Source of the DNA: Vibrio metschnikovii CIP 69.14
Lineage (GTDB): Bacteria; Pseudomonadota; Gammaproteobacteria; Enterobacterales; Vibrionaceae
Assembly (NCBI RefSeq): GCF_000176155.1
Contig: NZ_ACZO01000006.1
Span: 1,612,001 to 1,676,000, forward strand
DNA: 64,000 nucleotides
Reading direction: 5' to 3'
Part shown: positions 9,986 to 21,341 of the stretch, in pieces
Position numbering within the stretch: the stretch's first letter is position 1
Layout: each line of letters begins with the position of its first letter
Notes under the pieces: model-generated
What the model was told of the DNA's origin: nothing
The model's input: the letters and a program-made list of their open reading frames with translations, nothing else
Databases searched by the model: none
Translations under genes and position numbers: made by a program

Positions 9986-12697
9986 TTAATCAATTTTACC
10001 GTGGCACTGTTTGTATTTTTTGCCACTGCCACAAGGACAAGGTTCGTTACGTCCTACTTTACGCTCTTCACGCACCATCGGATGATGCCCATCGTCTTTG
10101 TTTTGGTTATCGCTACTTGCATGTTGCGCTTGAGCACGACGAGCAACTTCTTCTGCTTGAGCAATACGTTGAGCTTCCATACGTTCCACTTCATCTTGCT
10201 GCTGCACGCGAACTTTCGACAAAATAGCAATCACATCGGATTTTAGCGAATCAAGCAAACCTTCAAACAGTTCAAACGATTCACGCTTATATTCCTGTTT
10301 TGGGTTTTTCTGCGCATAACCACGTAAATGGATCCCTTGACGTAGATGGTCCATGGCTGCAAGATGCTCTTTCCATAACGTGTCCAGTGTTTGCAACATG
10401 ACCGATTTTTCAAAGTTACGCATGACTGAAACGCCAACCGCTTGCTCTTTCTCTTTGTACACGGTAGCCGCTTGTTCCAGAATCCGTTCACGCAACGCTT
10501 CTTCATAAAGCTTGTCATCTTCATCTAACCAAGTTTGAATCGGTAGAGAAAGATCAAAGTCATTTTTCAAGCGCTCTTGCAAACCTTCGATATCCCACAT
10601 CTCTTCTAACGATTGTGGTGGGATGTAGGTATCAATCACCGAGTTAAACACATCAACACGATTGTGTTCAATCATGTCACTGATATCATCGACTTTCATT
10701 AGCTCATCACGAAGCTCATAAACCACTTTACGTTGATCATTGGCTACGTCATCGTATTCCAGTAGCTGTTTACGTATATCAAAGTTACGACCTTCAACTT
10801 TACGTTGTGCCTTTTCAATTGAGCGAGAGAGCATTTTGCTTTCAATCGCTTCGCCTTCATCCATACCACTCTGAATTAAACTCGCCATACGATCTGAGGT
10901 AAAGATGCGCAGCAAACTGTCTTCCATTGAGAGATAGAAACGCGAAGAACCCGCATCACCTTGACGCCCAGAACGACCACGCAACTGGTTATCAATGCGA
11001 CGAGATTCATGACGCTCGGTACCAATAATATGCAAACCACCGGAGGCCAAGACTTGATCATGCACTTTTTTCCACTCAGCCTTGATTTGATCAATCTGCT
11101 CTTGAGTTGGGTTATCTAACATCTCAATGTGTGCTTGCCAGCTCCCACCGAGGACAATATCCGTACCTCGACCCGCCATGTTGGTTGCAATGGTGACCGC
11201 GCCAGGTTTACCTGCATCGGCAACAATTTCTGCTTCTTTCTCATGAAACTTCGCATTCAGCACGTTGTGCTTGATCTTAGCTTTTTTCAGCGCATTAGAA
11301 AGTAGCTCTGATTTTTCAATCGAGACCGTACCAACCAGTACTGGCTGACCTTTTTCTACTCGATATTTAATATCTTCAATGATCGCGGCAAACTTCTCTG
11401 CTTCGGTGCGATACACGACATCCGGCATATCGTCACGAACCATTGGTTTATTGGTTGGAATAACCACCGTTTCCAAACCATAAATCGACTGAAACTCGAA
11501 AGCTTCTGTGTCAGCGGTTCCCGTCATACCAGATAATTTTTCATAGAGGCGGAAGTAATTCTGGAAGGTAATAGAGGCTAAGGTTTGGTTCTCATTTTGA
11601 ATTTTGACCCCTTCTTTCGCTTCAACCGCTTGATGTAAGCCATCAGACCAACGACGTCCTGGCATCGTTCGTCCGGTATGCTCATCAACAATAACTACTT
11701 CACCATCATCGGTAACAATATAATCGACGTTTTTCTCAAATAAGACATGTGCGCGCAGTGCCGCATTCACATGATGCAATAAGCTAATATTGGTCGGAGA
11801 ATATAAGGTATCCCCTTCTTCCATCAAACCATTACGAATTAACAACTCCTCAACAAACTCCTGCCCAGTTTCGGTCAGGTAAACCTGCTTGGATTTTTCA
11901 TCCACGGTATAGTGACCATCACCACGATAATCTTCAGAGTCTTCTTTATCTTGCTGTTGGAGATTGGGAATCAGTGTATTGATTCGTGTATATAATTCAG
12001 AGCTATCTTCAGCAGGGCCAGAGATAATCAATGGCGTACGCGCTTCATCGATTAAGATCGAGTCCACCTCATCCACTACCGCAAAAAAGCGTTCACGTTG
12101 AACTCGGTCTTCCATACGGAAAGCCATGTTATCGCGCAAGTAGTCAAAACCGAATTCGTTGTTGGTGCCGTAAAGAATATCAGCAAGATAGGCTTGTTTT
12201 TTCTCATGAGGTGGCATATTCGGAACGTTAATCCCAACGGTCATGCCCAAAAACTCGAATAAGGCACGGTTGGTTTCCGCATCACGTTTAGCTAAGTAGT
12301 CATTGACGGTAACGATATGTACGCCCTTACCCGCTAACGCATTAAGATAAGCGGGTAATGTTGCGGTGAGTGTTTTACCTTCACCAGTACGCATTTCGGC
12401 GATTTGCCCAGCATTGAGTACCATACCACCAATTAATTGCACATCGAAATGACGCATGCCAAACACACGCTTAGAGGCTTCACGTACCGTGGCAAAGGCT
12501 TCGGGTAACAGTTGATCCAACGATTCTCCCTGCTCAATACGCTGACGAAACTCGATAGTTTTCGCTTTTAGCTCATCATCAGAAAGCGCCGTAAATGCAG
12601 GTTCAAAGTTATTGATCTCTTTAACAATTTTTCTTAAACGGCGCAAGGTTCGGTCGTTGCGACTGCCAACCACCTTTGTCAGTAGCTTAGTTATCAT
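9986..12697 (-). CDS. secA: Preprotein translocase ATPase SecA
   Basis: SecA is the peripheral motor that pushes unfolded preproteins through SecYEG. The 903 aa match the family. The Walker A motif MRTGEGKT lies near residue 102 and the DEAD-like Walker B stretch [13 protein letters not shown] near 208. The preprotein cross-linking and helical scaffold domains follow, and the C-terminal zinc finger [14 protein letters not shown] (residues ~886-899) binds SecB. The linker before it is Gln/Ala rich, as usual. It lies downstream of lpxC, but no secM-like gene is seen between them, so SecM-type arrest control of secA is not evident here. Confidence 0.98.
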   Translation of the reverse strand: MITKLLTKVVGSRNDRTLRRLRKIVKEINNFEPAFTALSDDELKAKTIEFRQRIEQGESLDQLLPEAFATVREASKRVFGMRHFDVQLIGGMVLNAGQIAEMRTGEGKTLTATLPAYLNALAGKGVHIVTVNDYLAKRDAETNRALFEFLGMTVGINVPNMPPHEKKQAYLADILYGTNNEFGFDYLRDNMAFRMEDRVQRERFFAVVDEVDSILIDEARTPLIISGPAEDSSELYTRINTLIPNLQQQDKEDSEDYRGDGHYTVDEKSKQVYLTETGQEFVEELLIRNGLMEEGDTLYSPTNISLLHHVNAALRAHVLFEKNVDYIVTDDGEVVIVDEHTGRTMPGRRWSDGLHQAVEAKEGVKIQNENQTLASITFQNYFRLYEKLSGMTGTADTEAFEFQSIYGLETVVIPTNKPMVRDDMPDVVYRTEAEKFAAIIEDIKYRVEKGQPVLVGTVSIEKSELLSNALKKAKIKHNVLNAKFHEKEAEIVADAGKPGAVTIATNMAGRGTDIVLGGSWQAHIEMLDNPTQEQIDQIKAEWKKVHDQVLASGGLHIIGTERHESRRIDNQLRGRSGRQGDAGSSRFYLSMEDSLLRIFTSDRMASLIQSGMDEGEAIESKMLSRSIEKAQRKVEGRNFDIRKQLLEYDDVANDQRKVVYELRDELMKVDDISDMIEHNRVDVFNSVIDTYIPPQSLEEMWDIEGLQERLKNDFDLSLPIQTWLDEDDKLYEEALRERILEQAATVYKEKEQAVGVSVMRNFEKSVMLQTLDTLWKEHLAAMDHLRQGIHLRGYAQKNPKQEYKRESFELFEGLLDSLKSDVIAILSKVRVQQQDEVERMEAQRIAQAEEVARRAQAQHASSDNQNKDDGHHPMVREERKVGRNEPCPCGSGKKYKQCHGKID

Positions 12698-13104
12698 CTT
12701 TTATATATCTCTCTTTACTTGGATCGTCCCGATCTGCTTTAAATATTTCCAGTCTATCTATCTTCAACTAAGGATACTGAGATAAATCATGTTCCTTCGA
12801 TATTGTGCTGAAGATGTTTATTTTCAAGACACTAAGCCAATTAAGTCATGCTCAGTGTAAGGATTTTTCTCGATAATCATCAATGGTCATAGCACCAAAG
12901 GCGTAAGATACCATTTTACTTAATCAGAACGAAGTCTGTTATGGCAACTAAACGCCATTAACATGGTCATCGCGATTCCAATCTCAAGCGGCAAAATGTG
13001 ATTAAGTACCCTAAGAGGCAACTTATTACCGCCGTTCTTCTAATAGATTGCCGCTTTAGATAACCATAAAATAGGTAGGATGCTGTTCAAGATGAGTAAT
13101 AAAT
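12698..13104. other. Gene-free interval between lpxC terminator and secA
   Basis: About 400 bases hold no open frame of credible length on either strand. The longest minus-strand ATG frames noticed are short (11-14 codons, near 12890 and 12970). In E. coli this interval encodes the arrest peptide SecM, and nothing resembling it is present. I could not pick a secure secA promoter by eye. Confidence 0.6.
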
Positions 13105-13136
13105 AAAAAAGCCAGACTGAGTCTGGCTTTTTTATT
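13105..13136. terminator. Rho-independent terminator behind lpxC
   Basis: GCCAGAC (13111-13117) and GTCTGGC (13121-13127) are flanked by A6 and T6, giving a near-perfect palindrome 11 bases past the lpxC stop. It ends the dcw-lpxC transcript on the minus strand. Confidence 0.88.
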
Positions 13137-13146
13137 TATTCGTCGT

Positions 13147-14064
13147 TCATGCGATAACCATATTCGGCTCAGCGAAAGCAACCGGAGATCCTGCTTCTTC
13201 TTCGAATGTTGCCCATTCCCACGCTTCTTGGTCAGCCAATAGCGCACGAAGTAACTGGTTATTTAGACCATGTCCTGATTTGTAAGCTCTGAACTCACCG
13301 ACAATCGCATGGCCACACATGTAAAGATCACCAATAGCATCCAACACTTTGTGAGTGACAAATTCGTTAGCAAAACGCAAACCTTCTTCGTTCAGAATAC
13401 GGTAATCATCAAGCACGATAGCACAATCAAAACTCCCACCGAGGCAGAGGTTTTGAGATTGTAAATATTCAATGTCACGCATAAAACCAAACGTTCGAGC
13501 GCGAGAAATCTCTTTTACAAAACCTTGCGAAGAGAAATCAAACACCAGATGTTGCTCGTCACCATCAATCGCTGGATGATTAAACTCGATCTCAAAATCC
13601 ATTTTAAAGCCATTGTGGGGACGTAACTCTGCCCATTTGTCTTCATCTTGGAAACGTATTGGTTTTTTGATACGAATGAAACGCTTAGGCGCATTCAGTT
13701 TTTCAATACCAGCCTGCTGCAGTAAATATACAAATGGGCTAGCACTGCCGTCCATAATAGGAATTTCCGGAGCATCTACTTCAACAATAACATTGTCGAT
13801 TCCCATGCCAGCCAAAGCCGCATTGAGATGCTCAACGGTTGAGATACGAATACCATCGTCATTCACTAATGCTGTACATAGCATAGTATCTCGGACTGAT
13901 GCCGGATCAGCAGGAAAATCAACAGGTGGATTAATATCAGTACGGCGATAAATAATACCCGTGTTTGCAGCAGCAGGGCGAAGAGTAAGCGTGACTTTAC
14001 GACCAGAGTGAAGGCCCACTCCAGTTGTTTTCACTATTTCTTTCAGAGTACGTTGTCTGATCAT
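13147..14064 (-). CDS. lpxC: UDP-3-O-acyl-N-acetylglucosamine deacetylase
   Basis: LpxC is the zinc enzyme of the first committed step of lipid A synthesis. The 305 aa match the family (E. coli 305). The N-terminus has the [12 protein letters not shown] motif. The zinc ligands are recognisable in [10 protein letters not shown] (His near residue 79) and in HKVLDAIGD near 238-246, which supplies His and Asp. It is the last gene of the dcw cluster, 95 bases behind ftsZ. This links wall, division and outer-membrane synthesis. LpxC level in E. coli is set by FtsH proteolysis through the C-terminal tail; the tail here ends in FAEPNMVIA, hydrophobic in the same way. Confidence 0.97.
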   Translation of the reverse strand: MIRQRTLKEIVKTTGVGLHSGRKVTLTLRPAAANTGIIYRRTDINPPVDFPADPASVRDTMLCTALVNDDGIRISTVEHLNAALAGMGIDNVIVEVDAPEIPIMDGSASPFVYLLQQAGIEKLNAPKRFIRIKKPIRFQDEDKWAELRPHNGFKMDFEIEFNHPAIDGDEQHLVFDFSSQGFVKEISRARTFGFMRDIEYLQSQNLCLGGSFDCAIVLDDYRILNEEGLRFANEFVTHKVLDAIGDLYMCGHAIVGEFRAYKSGHGLNNQLLRALLADQEAWEWATFEEEAGSPVAFAEPNMVIA

Positions 14065-14159
14065 CTACTTGCCTCTATTTCGATGCCACAAAGCTCGACC
14101 GATAAAAACCGACCGACATCTTACCAAAATTTTGAACGGTGTCAAATTGTGGCGCTATT

Positions 14160-15374
14160 TTAATCAGCCTGACGACGTAAAAAAGCCGGAATATCCAAAT
14201 AACCGCTCTCTTTTTCTGGCTTAGGTGCCGTACTTTGGCCTGCAGAAGAAGCACTACTCGTCGTTGATGCTGACTGAGTTTTCACTTCTACCTTTTCCTG
14301 CAAAGGCTGTGCCATTCTCTCTTCCACTTTAGCCGCCGAAACAACGTTCTGTGGTTGAGCAATGGCGGTGGTTTTCGGTTTGCTACCACCAGCAACTAAT
14401 GTGATATCTGGCTTTCTCTCGTTACCAATACCGGTTGCTACGACTGTTACACGAATTTCATCGGCCATATCTGGATCAAGTGAAGTACCAATCACGACTG
14501 TCGCATTGTCTGATGCAAAAGCTTTAACCGTGTTACCCACCGTTTCAAACTCATCAAGACGCATATCCAAGCCAGCCGTAATATTAACCAGTACGCCACG
14601 AGCTCCTGCTAGATCGATGTCTTCTAGAAGCGGACTTGAGATGGCCATTTCTGCCGCCTCTTCTGCTCTATCTTCACCTCTAGCCACACCGCTACCCATC
14701 ATGGCATGACCCATTTCAGACATTACTGTTCTTACATCAGCAAAGTCGACGTTAATCATACCTGGACGAGTAATTAACTCAGCGATGCCTTGTACGGCAT
14801 TTTTAAGTACGTCGTTCGCGCTGGCAAAGGCTTCAAGTAGGGTAATACCACGACCCAATACTTTGAGCAGCTTCTCGTTAGGGATGGTAATTAAAGAATC
14901 AACATGTTTCGATAGTTCTTCAATCCCTTGCTCCGCAAACGCGAGGCGCTTTTTACCTTCAAAGCTAAATGGCTTGGTCACTACAGCAACCGTTAGAATG
15001 CCGAGTTCTTTTGCCACTTCTGCAATCACCGGAGCAGCACCAGTTCCAGTACCACCACCCATACCAGCGGCGACAAATACCATATCGGCGCCAGAGAGAA
15101 TTTCTTTAATTCTTTCTCGATCTTCAAGAGCAGCATCACGCCCCACCTGCGGGTTAGCACCCGCGCCGAGTCCTTTAGTAATGTCACCACCAATTTGGAT
15201 AACCGTACTGACATTGCTTTTACGAAGTGCTTGCGCATCTGTATTGATACTGATGAATTCCACGCCTTCGATGGACTCACGCACCATGTGTTCTACAGCG
15301 TTACCGCCACCACCACCCACTCCAACGACTTTGATTACCGCATCGTCAGACATTTCCATCATCGGTTCAAACAT
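14160..15374 (-). CDS. ftsZ: Cell division GTPase FtsZ
   Basis: FtsZ is the tubulin-like GTPase that polymerises into the Z-ring. The 404-aa protein has the Rossmann nucleotide site, with the tubulin signature GGGTGTGA near residue 108. The T7-loop region [11 protein letters not shown] is near 207. A Ser/Gln/Ala-rich linker (~320-385) leads to the C-terminal recognition peptide [13 protein letters not shown], which binds FtsA and ZipA. The start [11 protein letters not shown] is standard. It lies 30 bases behind ftsA in the same transcript. Confidence 0.99.
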   Translation of the reverse strand: MFEPMMEMSDDAVIKVVGVGGGGGNAVEHMVRESIEGVEFISINTDAQALRKSNVSTVIQIGGDITKGLGAGANPQVGRDAALEDRERIKEILSGADMVFVAAGMGGGTGTGAAPVIAEVAKELGILTVAVVTKPFSFEGKKRLAFAEQGIEELSKHVDSLITIPNEKLLKVLGRGITLLEAFASANDVLKNAVQGIAELITRPGMINVDFADVRTVMSEMGHAMMGSGVARGEDRAEEAAEMAISSPLLEDIDLAGARGVLVNITAGLDMRLDEFETVGNTVKAFASDNATVVIGTSLDPDMADEIRVTVVATGIGNERKPDITLVAGGSKPKTTAIAQPQNVVSAAKVEERMAQPLQEKVEVKTQSASTTSSASSAGQSTAPKPEKESGYLDIPAFLRRQAD

Positions 15375-15404
15375 GTGTTATCTCCGTTTTTCCTGCTTAT
15401 CAGG

Positions 15405-16667
15405 TTAAAACTCTTTTTGTATCCAATTACGCAAGCGGCTGAATAAACTCGATACTGATTGGCGCTTAGGCTCTTGATAATCAGTATCATCACTTATTTG
15501 GCTATCTCTTGCGTAATGAAGTAAACCCACCGCCGTAGAATGATACGGCTCTTTTACATAATCGGTTAGACCACTCACTTCGAGCGGTTTCCCCACCCTA
15601 ACTTGATTACGGAATACTCGCTCTGCACAGTCGACTAATCCTTCAATTTGCGCAGCACCGCCAGTCAATACCACTCCGGCAGCGAGATGGTGTTTAATAC
15701 CATCTTTGCGCAACTTATCTTGCACCGTGTCGATGATCTGATTCACTAACCCCATTAACTCAGTGTAGCGAGGCTCTATCACTTCCGACAAGGTTTGTCT
15801 TTGTAAACTTCGTGAGGGACGTCCACCAACACTCGGAACGTTAACCGTATCATCCTTGCTCACCAGTTCACTTAATGCGCAACCATATTTTACTTTGATC
15901 TCTTCAGCATCGCTCACAGGCGTACCAAAAGCAAACGCAATGTCACTCGTCACCGCATTACCAGCATAAGAGAGCACTTCAGTATGTCGTAACGCCCCCC
16001 CCGTCCAGATAGCAATATCCATGGTACCGGCGCCAATATCGATCACACAGACACCAAGTTCACGCTCATCTTCGGTGATCACCGCATGACTAGCGGCTAA
16101 TCCTGAATACACTAACTGTTCAACTTTCAGCCCACAACGTTCCACGGCTTTAATAATGTTTCGAGCCATATCGTTGTGACAGGTGATCAGGTGGACGCTC
16201 ACTTCCATACGAACCCCTGATAATCCTAGTGGATTTTTAATCCCTTCTTGATAATCAATGGTAAATTCTTGAGGAATAACATGTAAAATCCGTTGTTCTT
16301 CGCCAATTTTAATCGATTTGGCAGTATGGATTGCTCGATCCATATCGTCTTGGGAGACTTCTTCATCAGAGATGGTTCCCATGCCTTTCTCTATACGGCT
16401 TGCAATATGTCGGCCAGATATAGATAAAAAAACGTGACTTATTTGGCATTCTGCCATTAATTCAGCTTGATCGACGGCGCGTTGTACCGATTTGACGACA
16501 GATTCCAGATCGTTAACGCCGCCTTTATCCATACCTCGTGATGGGCTACTGCCCGCACCGATGATATTAATTTGACCGTCAGGTAGGATCTCACCGACCA
16601 ACGCGGACACCGTTGCGGTACCAATATCTAATCCAACTACAATGCTATCATTGGCCGATTTCGTCAT
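15405..16667 (-). CDS. ftsA: Cell division protein FtsA (actin-like membrane anchor)
   Basis: FtsA ties FtsZ filaments to the membrane and recruits later divisome proteins. The 420 aa carry the actin/Hsp70-type ATPase: phosphate loop VVGLDIGTATVSALVG at the N-terminus, VCVIDIGAGTMDIAIW near residue 205, and VLTGGAAQIEG near 337. The SHS2/1C insertion follows the first segment. The last 15 residues (SSLFSRLRNWIQKEF) form the amphipathic membrane-targeting helix. It sits between ftsQ and ftsZ, the classical order. Confidence 0.98.
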   Translation of the reverse strand: MTKSANDSIVVGLDIGTATVSALVGEILPDGQINIIGAGSSPSRGMDKGGVNDLESVVKSVQRAVDQAELMAECQISHVFLSISGRHIASRIEKGMGTISDEEVSQDDMDRAIHTAKSIKIGEEQRILHVIPQEFTIDYQEGIKNPLGLSGVRMEVSVHLITCHNDMARNIIKAVERCGLKVEQLVYSGLAASHAVITEDERELGVCVIDIGAGTMDIAIWTGGALRHTEVLSYAGNAVTSDIAFAFGTPVSDAEEIKVKYGCALSELVSKDDTVNVPSVGGRPSRSLQRQTLSEVIEPRYTELMGLVNQIIDTVQDKLRKDGIKHHLAAGVVLTGGAAQIEGLVDCAERVFRNQVRVGKPLEVSGLTDYVKEPYHSTAVGLLHYARDSQISDDTDYQEPKRQSVSSLFSRLRNWIQKEF

Positions 16668-16681
16668 TTAAACTCTCTTTG

Positions 16682-17509
16682 TCACTCTTGCTCTGAGAAC
16701 CAACCTACTGCGGCACCTGTATCGTATCTGAGATCGATATAACTGACTCGCTCAGCATCTTGCCCTAATCGCTTATAAAGTAGGAAAAAACGGGCAATAC
16801 GCTCATCTAATGACTCTTTACCTAATTCTAAGCGGATACCATTATCCAAAATAATTTGCCAAGCACGGCGCTCATTCAATAGTAGGGAAGAAATATTTAA
16901 CCCTAACGCTTGAAACTGTGGATTATATTGTCGCCACACAGCGAGTACTTGCGGACCACTGTCATCGGGGCCATACAATTTAACATACTCTTGTTTTACC
17001 GCGGCGATATCGCCATTGAAAACCTTACCTTTATCGTTGAGCAGTGCATTACCATTCCAAATCGCAGCCACTTGATGTTCGGTTAAAAAAACCTTAATGG
17101 TGTCTGGCCATTGTTTACGAATAGAAGCATGCGCAACCCAAGGGATCGCTTGTGCTCGGCTCTGTAAAACATCAATATCTTGCGACATAAATGTGCCAAT
17201 ATGGTCTAACTCAGCAAAGGCGCGCTGGACATCGAGTGTCGAAACATAATGTAAATCGCCCTGCAAGACTAATTGGGAAAGGGGCAGACGATGCTCATCC
17301 CACATCCAACTGATCGTTGAGTACAACAAAGCGCCTATCAACAGCAGCACCATCAGGAAAAAGCACCCTGAAGCGGTATGCTGTTTCACTTGAGATGAAG
17401 TGGATAAGCGACGACTTTCGGTTAACACATGGTTAATCAAAGTCCGATGATCCTGATGTCGACTAGCAATGTGATTCCCTATATCGTTGCTCAATAAAGG
17501 TAAAAGCAC
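16682..17509 (-). CDS. ftsQ: Cell division protein FtsQ
   Basis: FtsQ is a bitopic divisome protein that joins FtsB/FtsL to the ring. The predicted product of 275 aa has a cytoplasmic N-terminus, one transmembrane helix at residues ~49-68, a periplasmic POTRA domain starting at LPLSQLVLQGDLHYV, and a beta domain ending in SYIDLRYDTGAAVGWF. The start is a GTG at 17509, nine bases behind GAGGG. A second in-frame GTG at 17428 would give a 248-aa protein closer in length to other vibrio FtsQ proteins, so the exact start is open. It follows murC directly; ddlB, which lies here in E. coli, is absent. Confidence 0.93.
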   Translation of the reverse strand: MLLPLLSNDIGNHIASRHQDHRTLINHVLTESRRLSTSSQVKQHTASGCFFLMVLLLIGALLYSTISWMWDEHRLPLSQLVLQGDLHYVSTLDVQRAFAELDHIGTFMSQDIDVLQSRAQAIPWVAHASIRKQWPDTIKVFLTEHQVAAIWNGNALLNDKGKVFNGDIAAVKQEYVKLYGPDDSGPQVLAVWRQYNPQFQALGLNISSLLLNERRAWQIILDNGIRLELGKESLDERIARFFLLYKRLGQDAERVSYIDLRYDTGAAVGWFSEQE

Positions 17510-17618
17510 TGACGTTAACCCTCGAATTATACTGAGCCGATGAAAAGTATCAAATACTCAAGTAAAGAAATCGGTGCTTAATGGTCATTTATTTGCCATA
17601 AGTGCTCAGTTATGCAAC

Positions 17619-19082
17619 TTATAGACACTGTTGCATCTGCTCAATATCCAATTTCAGTGCAGCAAGTTGTTTGGCTATTTTACCAATATCACCCGCACCT
17701 TGCGTCAATACTAAGTCACCATCTTGCAGAATATTGGCTAAAACTGCAGGTAATGCTGCACTATCTGGAATAAAGATCGGATCTATTTTTCCACGGCGGC
17801 GAATCGTTCGGCACAATGAGCGTCCATCAGCTCCAGCGATCGGCTTCTCTCCTGCAGAATAGACATCCAACATCAGTAAAACATCGACCTGCTCAAGTAC
17901 ATGAGCAAAGTCATCGTACAGATCACGCGTACGGGTGTAACGATGAGGTTGGAAAATCATCACTAAACGTTTTTCTGTCCAACCATTACGAGCAGCCTTA
18001 ATGGTTACATCAACTTCAGTAGGGTGATGACCATAATCATCCACTAACATAACATGGCCATTACCTGTGGCAAACTCACCTAAGTGGTCAAAACGACGCC
18101 CAGTGCCTTGAGTACTCGCCATCGCACGTAAAATCGCATCATCGTCAATATCATCTTCACTGGCAACGGCAATCGCGGCAGCCGCATTTAATGCATTATG
18201 TCGACCAGGAATATTTAAGGTAATCGCCAGATCCGCCTTATCTTGGCGCAGCACGGTAAAATGACCTTGCTGACCTTGTTGGTGGTAATCGGCAATCCGC
18301 ACATCGGCATCCTCCGAAAATCCATAAGTAATCACATGGCGACTGATACGAGGGATAAGCTCTCTGACTACCGGATCGTCAATGCATAATACCGCTTGAC
18401 CATAAAAGGGCAGATTATGTAAAAAATCGACAAACGTCTGCTTAAGAGTTTCAAAATCACCACCATAGGTATCCATATGGTCAGCTTCAATATTAGTAAC
18501 AATCGTCACCATCGGTTGCAGATGTAAAAACGAAGCATCACTTTCATCCGCTTCAGCAATTAATATCCGGCTCGACCCCAAACGTGCATTAGTTCCTGCA
18601 CTTTTTACCAATCCACCGTTGACAAAAGTCGGGTCCAGACCCGCTTCAGAGTAGATTTGCGTGACTAAAGCCGTCGTCGTGGTTTTGCCATGCGTTCCAG
18701 CCACAGCAATACCGTGTCGAAAACGCATTAATTCAGCGAGCATTTCTGCGCGTCGTACGACAGGAATTCGCTTTTCTCGAGCAGCAATGATTTCAGGGTT
18801 TTGCTCATTAATTGCCGTTGACACGACAACCACACTTGCTTGCGATACATGTTGTGCTTGGTGACCAAGATAAATCGTTGCCCCTTTGTTGGCTAAACGC
18901 TCAGTCACCGCATTACTCGATAAATCAGAACCAGTTATATGATAGCCTTCATTGAGTAGCACTTCTGCGATGCCACTCATTCCCGCGCCGCCAATGCCAA
19001 TAAAATGAATACACTTTACTCGACGCATTTCTGGAACAAGGGCACGAATTTGCGCCAAGTCTTGAGTATGTTTAATTGTCAT
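17619..19082 (-). CDS. murC: UDP-N-acetylmuramate--L-alanine ligase
   Basis: MurC adds the first amino acid, L-alanine, to UDP-MurNAc in the cytoplasm. The 487 aa match the family. An N-terminal Rossmann-like UDP-binding domain ([18 protein letters not shown] near residue 25) is followed by the Mur-ligase ATP loop [14 protein letters not shown] near 122, the central-domain segment [13 protein letters not shown], and the C-terminal domain containing [10 protein letters not shown]. It starts three bases after murG. Confidence 0.98.
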   Translation of the reverse strand: MTIKHTQDLAQIRALVPEMRRVKCIHFIGIGGAGMSGIAEVLLNEGYHITGSDLSSNAVTERLANKGATIYLGHQAQHVSQASVVVVSTAINEQNPEIIAAREKRIPVVRRAEMLAELMRFRHGIAVAGTHGKTTTTALVTQIYSEAGLDPTFVNGGLVKSAGTNARLGSSRILIAEADESDASFLHLQPMVTIVTNIEADHMDTYGGDFETLKQTFVDFLHNLPFYGQAVLCIDDPVVRELIPRISRHVITYGFSEDADVRIADYHQQGQQGHFTVLRQDKADLAITLNIPGRHNALNAAAAIAVASEDDIDDDAILRAMASTQGTGRRFDHLGEFATGNGHVMLVDDYGHHPTEVDVTIKAARNGWTEKRLVMIFQPHRYTRTRDLYDDFAHVLEQVDVLLMLDVYSAGEKPIAGADGRSLCRTIRRRGKIDPIFIPDSAALPAVLANILQDGDLVLTQGAGDIGKIAKQLAALKLDIEQMQQCL

Positions 19083-19085
19083 TGA

Positions 19086-20162
19086 TCATTTCTCATGTTT
19101 ATCTGCAGTGATGGCGATAATCGCCTCGGCAACCACTTTATCCGCATTCAGCTTAACCGCTTGTCTGGCTTGCTTAGCCATCGTCAACAATTGTGATCGG
19201 TCGAGATTGACGATGGTACTCGCTAATCGTTCGCTGGTCAGTTCAGGTTGTTCGATCATTAACGCCGCGCCACTTGAAACAAGATGATCCGCATTAAGCG
19301 CTTGCTGACGATCTTTATGCATAAAAGGAATAAAAATAGCCGCCACTCCCGCGGCTGACACTTCGGAAACAGTTAACGCACCAGAACGACAAACGACTAA
19401 ATCAGCCCATTGATAGGCATCTGCGACATCATCAATAAATTCCGTCACCTCAAACTGAGTACAACCTAAATCTGTGTAAGCTTGCTCGACTTCAGAATGA
19501 TGATGTTTACCCGCTTGATGGCGTATGTGGTAACCGTCACCCAAGATTGCCATGACCTCTGGCAGGGTTTGATTTAAGACCTGTGCACCTTGACTTCCAC
19601 CCATGACCAAAATCCGAATCGGACCTTGTCGTTCCGCTAAGCGCTCTGTTGGTTCAGCAATTTGAGTGACATCCGTTCGCACAGGGTTACCCACTACCGA
19701 AGCATCACTGAACGCACCAGGAAAAGCTTGGAATACCTTAGTGGCTATTTTCGCTAGCCATTGATTGGTTAAGCCTGCGACAGCATTTTGTTCATGGAGA
19801 ATCACCGGAATCCCCTGCAACCAAGCAGCAATCCCACCAGGTCCACTGACGTAGCCTCCCATTCCCAATACCGCATCAGGCTGCCACGCTTGCAAATGAC
19901 GGCGCGCTTGGCAAACAGCATTTAAGATTTGCCATGGCGCTTTTAGTAAACGCAATACACCTTGGCCGCGTAACCCTTTAACGCGAATAAAGTCAATCGC
20001 AATGCCATGCTTGGGAACCAGTTCAGCTTCCATGCGATCAGCAGTACCTAACCAACGAATCTCCCAACCTTGCTGTTGGAGCTGTTTTGCCACCGCCAAG
20101 CCGGGGAACACATGTCCCCCAGTGCCACCAGCCATGACCATTAAACGTTTATTTTTCTTCAT
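19086..20162 (-). CDS. murG: Lipid II synthase MurG (GlcNAc transferase)
   Basis: MurG transfers GlcNAc from UDP-GlcNAc to lipid I at the inner face of the membrane, making lipid II. From the ATG at 20162 the protein has 358 aa. That start is supported by the opening [20 protein letters not shown] and by a 14-base overlap with the ftsW stop, typical of this cluster. The longer frame from 20207 would extend deeper into ftsW. The GGTGGH loop binds donor and lipid, and the second domain has [14 protein letters not shown] and the donor site [13 protein letters not shown] near residue 258. Confidence 0.97.
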   Translation of the reverse strand: MKKNKRLMVMAGGTGGHVFPGLAVAKQLQQQGWEIRWLGTADRMEAELVPKHGIAIDFIRVKGLRGQGVLRLLKAPWQILNAVCQARRHLQAWQPDAVLGMGGYVSGPGGIAAWLQGIPVILHEQNAVAGLTNQWLAKIATKVFQAFPGAFSDASVVGNPVRTDVTQIAEPTERLAERQGPIRILVMGGSQGAQVLNQTLPEVMAILGDGYHIRHQAGKHHHSEVEQAYTDLGCTQFEVTEFIDDVADAYQWADLVVCRSGALTVSEVSAAGVAAIFIPFMHKDRQQALNADHLVSSGAALMIEQPELTSERLASTIVNLDRSQLLTMAKQARQAVKLNADKVVAEAIIAITADKHEK

Positions 20163-21336
20163 GATGTCTATCTTTTCTTCTATCTTGCAAACGACATTCG
20201 TGATCAATTCTTAATAAAATCGATACCGCGACGGACATAACAATCAAGCTTGAACCGCCGTAACTGATCAATGGTAGCGTTAGCCCTTTGGTAGGCACCA
20301 TGCCTGAAGCGGCGCCGACGTTAACTAAGGTTTGAAAAGCAAACCAAATACCAATCCCAAACGCCAAATAACCACCAAATTGCTGATCATGTTCAAAGGC
20401 TTTTCGACCAATCAACATCGCCTTAAGTACCAAACTAAAAATCAACATCAGTACTAAGCTAACGCCAATAAATCCTAACTCTTCGCCCATTACCGCAAAA
20501 ACAAAGTCAGTATGGGCTCCCGGTAAATATTCTAATTTTTGAATCGAGTTACCCAGACCTTGGCCCCACCATTCGCCACGACCAAAGGCCATTAAGGATT
20601 GAGTGAGCTGATAGCCACTGCCAAAAGGGTCTTCCCACGGGTCAAGAAACGAGGTAACACGACGAATACGATAAGGCTCTGCCGCAATCAAACCAACGAC
20701 GACTAACACGCCTGCGACGACTAATGCCAAAAATTGAGATAATTTAGCACCAGCAATAAACAACATGCCAAATAACGTAACCAGCATGACAATCACTGTA
20801 CCTAAATCTGGTTGCAACAGCAGCAGCACCGCTAACGCGGCAAAGACCATGATCGGTTTCATGAAGCCACCAAAAAAAGTGGCGCGCACTTCATCTTGTT
20901 TACGAACCAAATAGCTAGACATAAAAATAAATAGCGCTAGCTTAGCCACCTCTGCAGGCTGGAGATTAAACAAACCAAGTGGGATCCAACGTGAGGCCCC
21001 ATTAACCGATTTACCCGCGACCAAAACCACAATCAGCAATACAAAGGCGAGGGCAAGAAACACCGAGCTATAACGCATCCAACGCTCAACCGGGATCTGC
21101 AAAATAATCGCCGATGTCCCCAGAGCTAAAATCAAAAAAATCCCATGCCGAAACATAAAGTGAAAGGGTTGATCGGTTAAACGAGAGCTGATCGGAAAAG
21201 AAGCCGACGTTACCATGACAAGGCCAATCAACATCAATCCTAACGCAAGCCAAACTAACTGCCGATCAAACAGCGCTGTCGGTGACGGTGTTTTTAGCCA
21301 ATGAACGAAAGCGCTTAGCGTGCTTGAGATGGACAC
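20149..21336 (-). CDS. ftsW: Septal peptidoglycan polymerase FtsW (SEDS family)
   Basis: FtsW is the SEDS-family glycosyltransferase that works with FtsI at the septum. The 395-aa polytopic protein has about ten transmembrane helices. The family segment [17 protein letters not shown] lies in the middle, the periplasmic loop has [23 protein letters not shown], and the end carries [13 protein letters not shown]. The N-terminal ~25 residues are cytoplasmic. Its 3' end overlaps murG, and it starts 5 bases behind murD. Confidence 0.97.
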   Translation of the reverse strand: MSISSTLSAFVHWLKTPSPTALFDRQLVWLALGLMLIGLVMVTSASFPISSRLTDQPFHFMFRHGIFLILALGTSAIILQIPVERWMRYSSVFLALAFVLLIVVLVAGKSVNGASRWIPLGLFNLQPAEVAKLALFIFMSSYLVRKQDEVRATFFGGFMKPIMVFAALAVLLLLQPDLGTVIVMLVTLFGMLFIAGAKLSQFLALVVAGVLVVVGLIAAEPYRIRRVTSFLDPWEDPFGSGYQLTQSLMAFGRGEWWGQGLGNSIQKLEYLPGAHTDFVFAVMGEELGFIGVSLVLMLIFSLVLKAMLIGRKAFEHDQQFGGYLAFGIGIWFAFQTLVNVGAASGMVPTKGLTLPLISYGGSSLIVMSVAVSILLRIDHECRLQDRRKDRHHEEK

Positions 21337-21341
21337 AGAGA

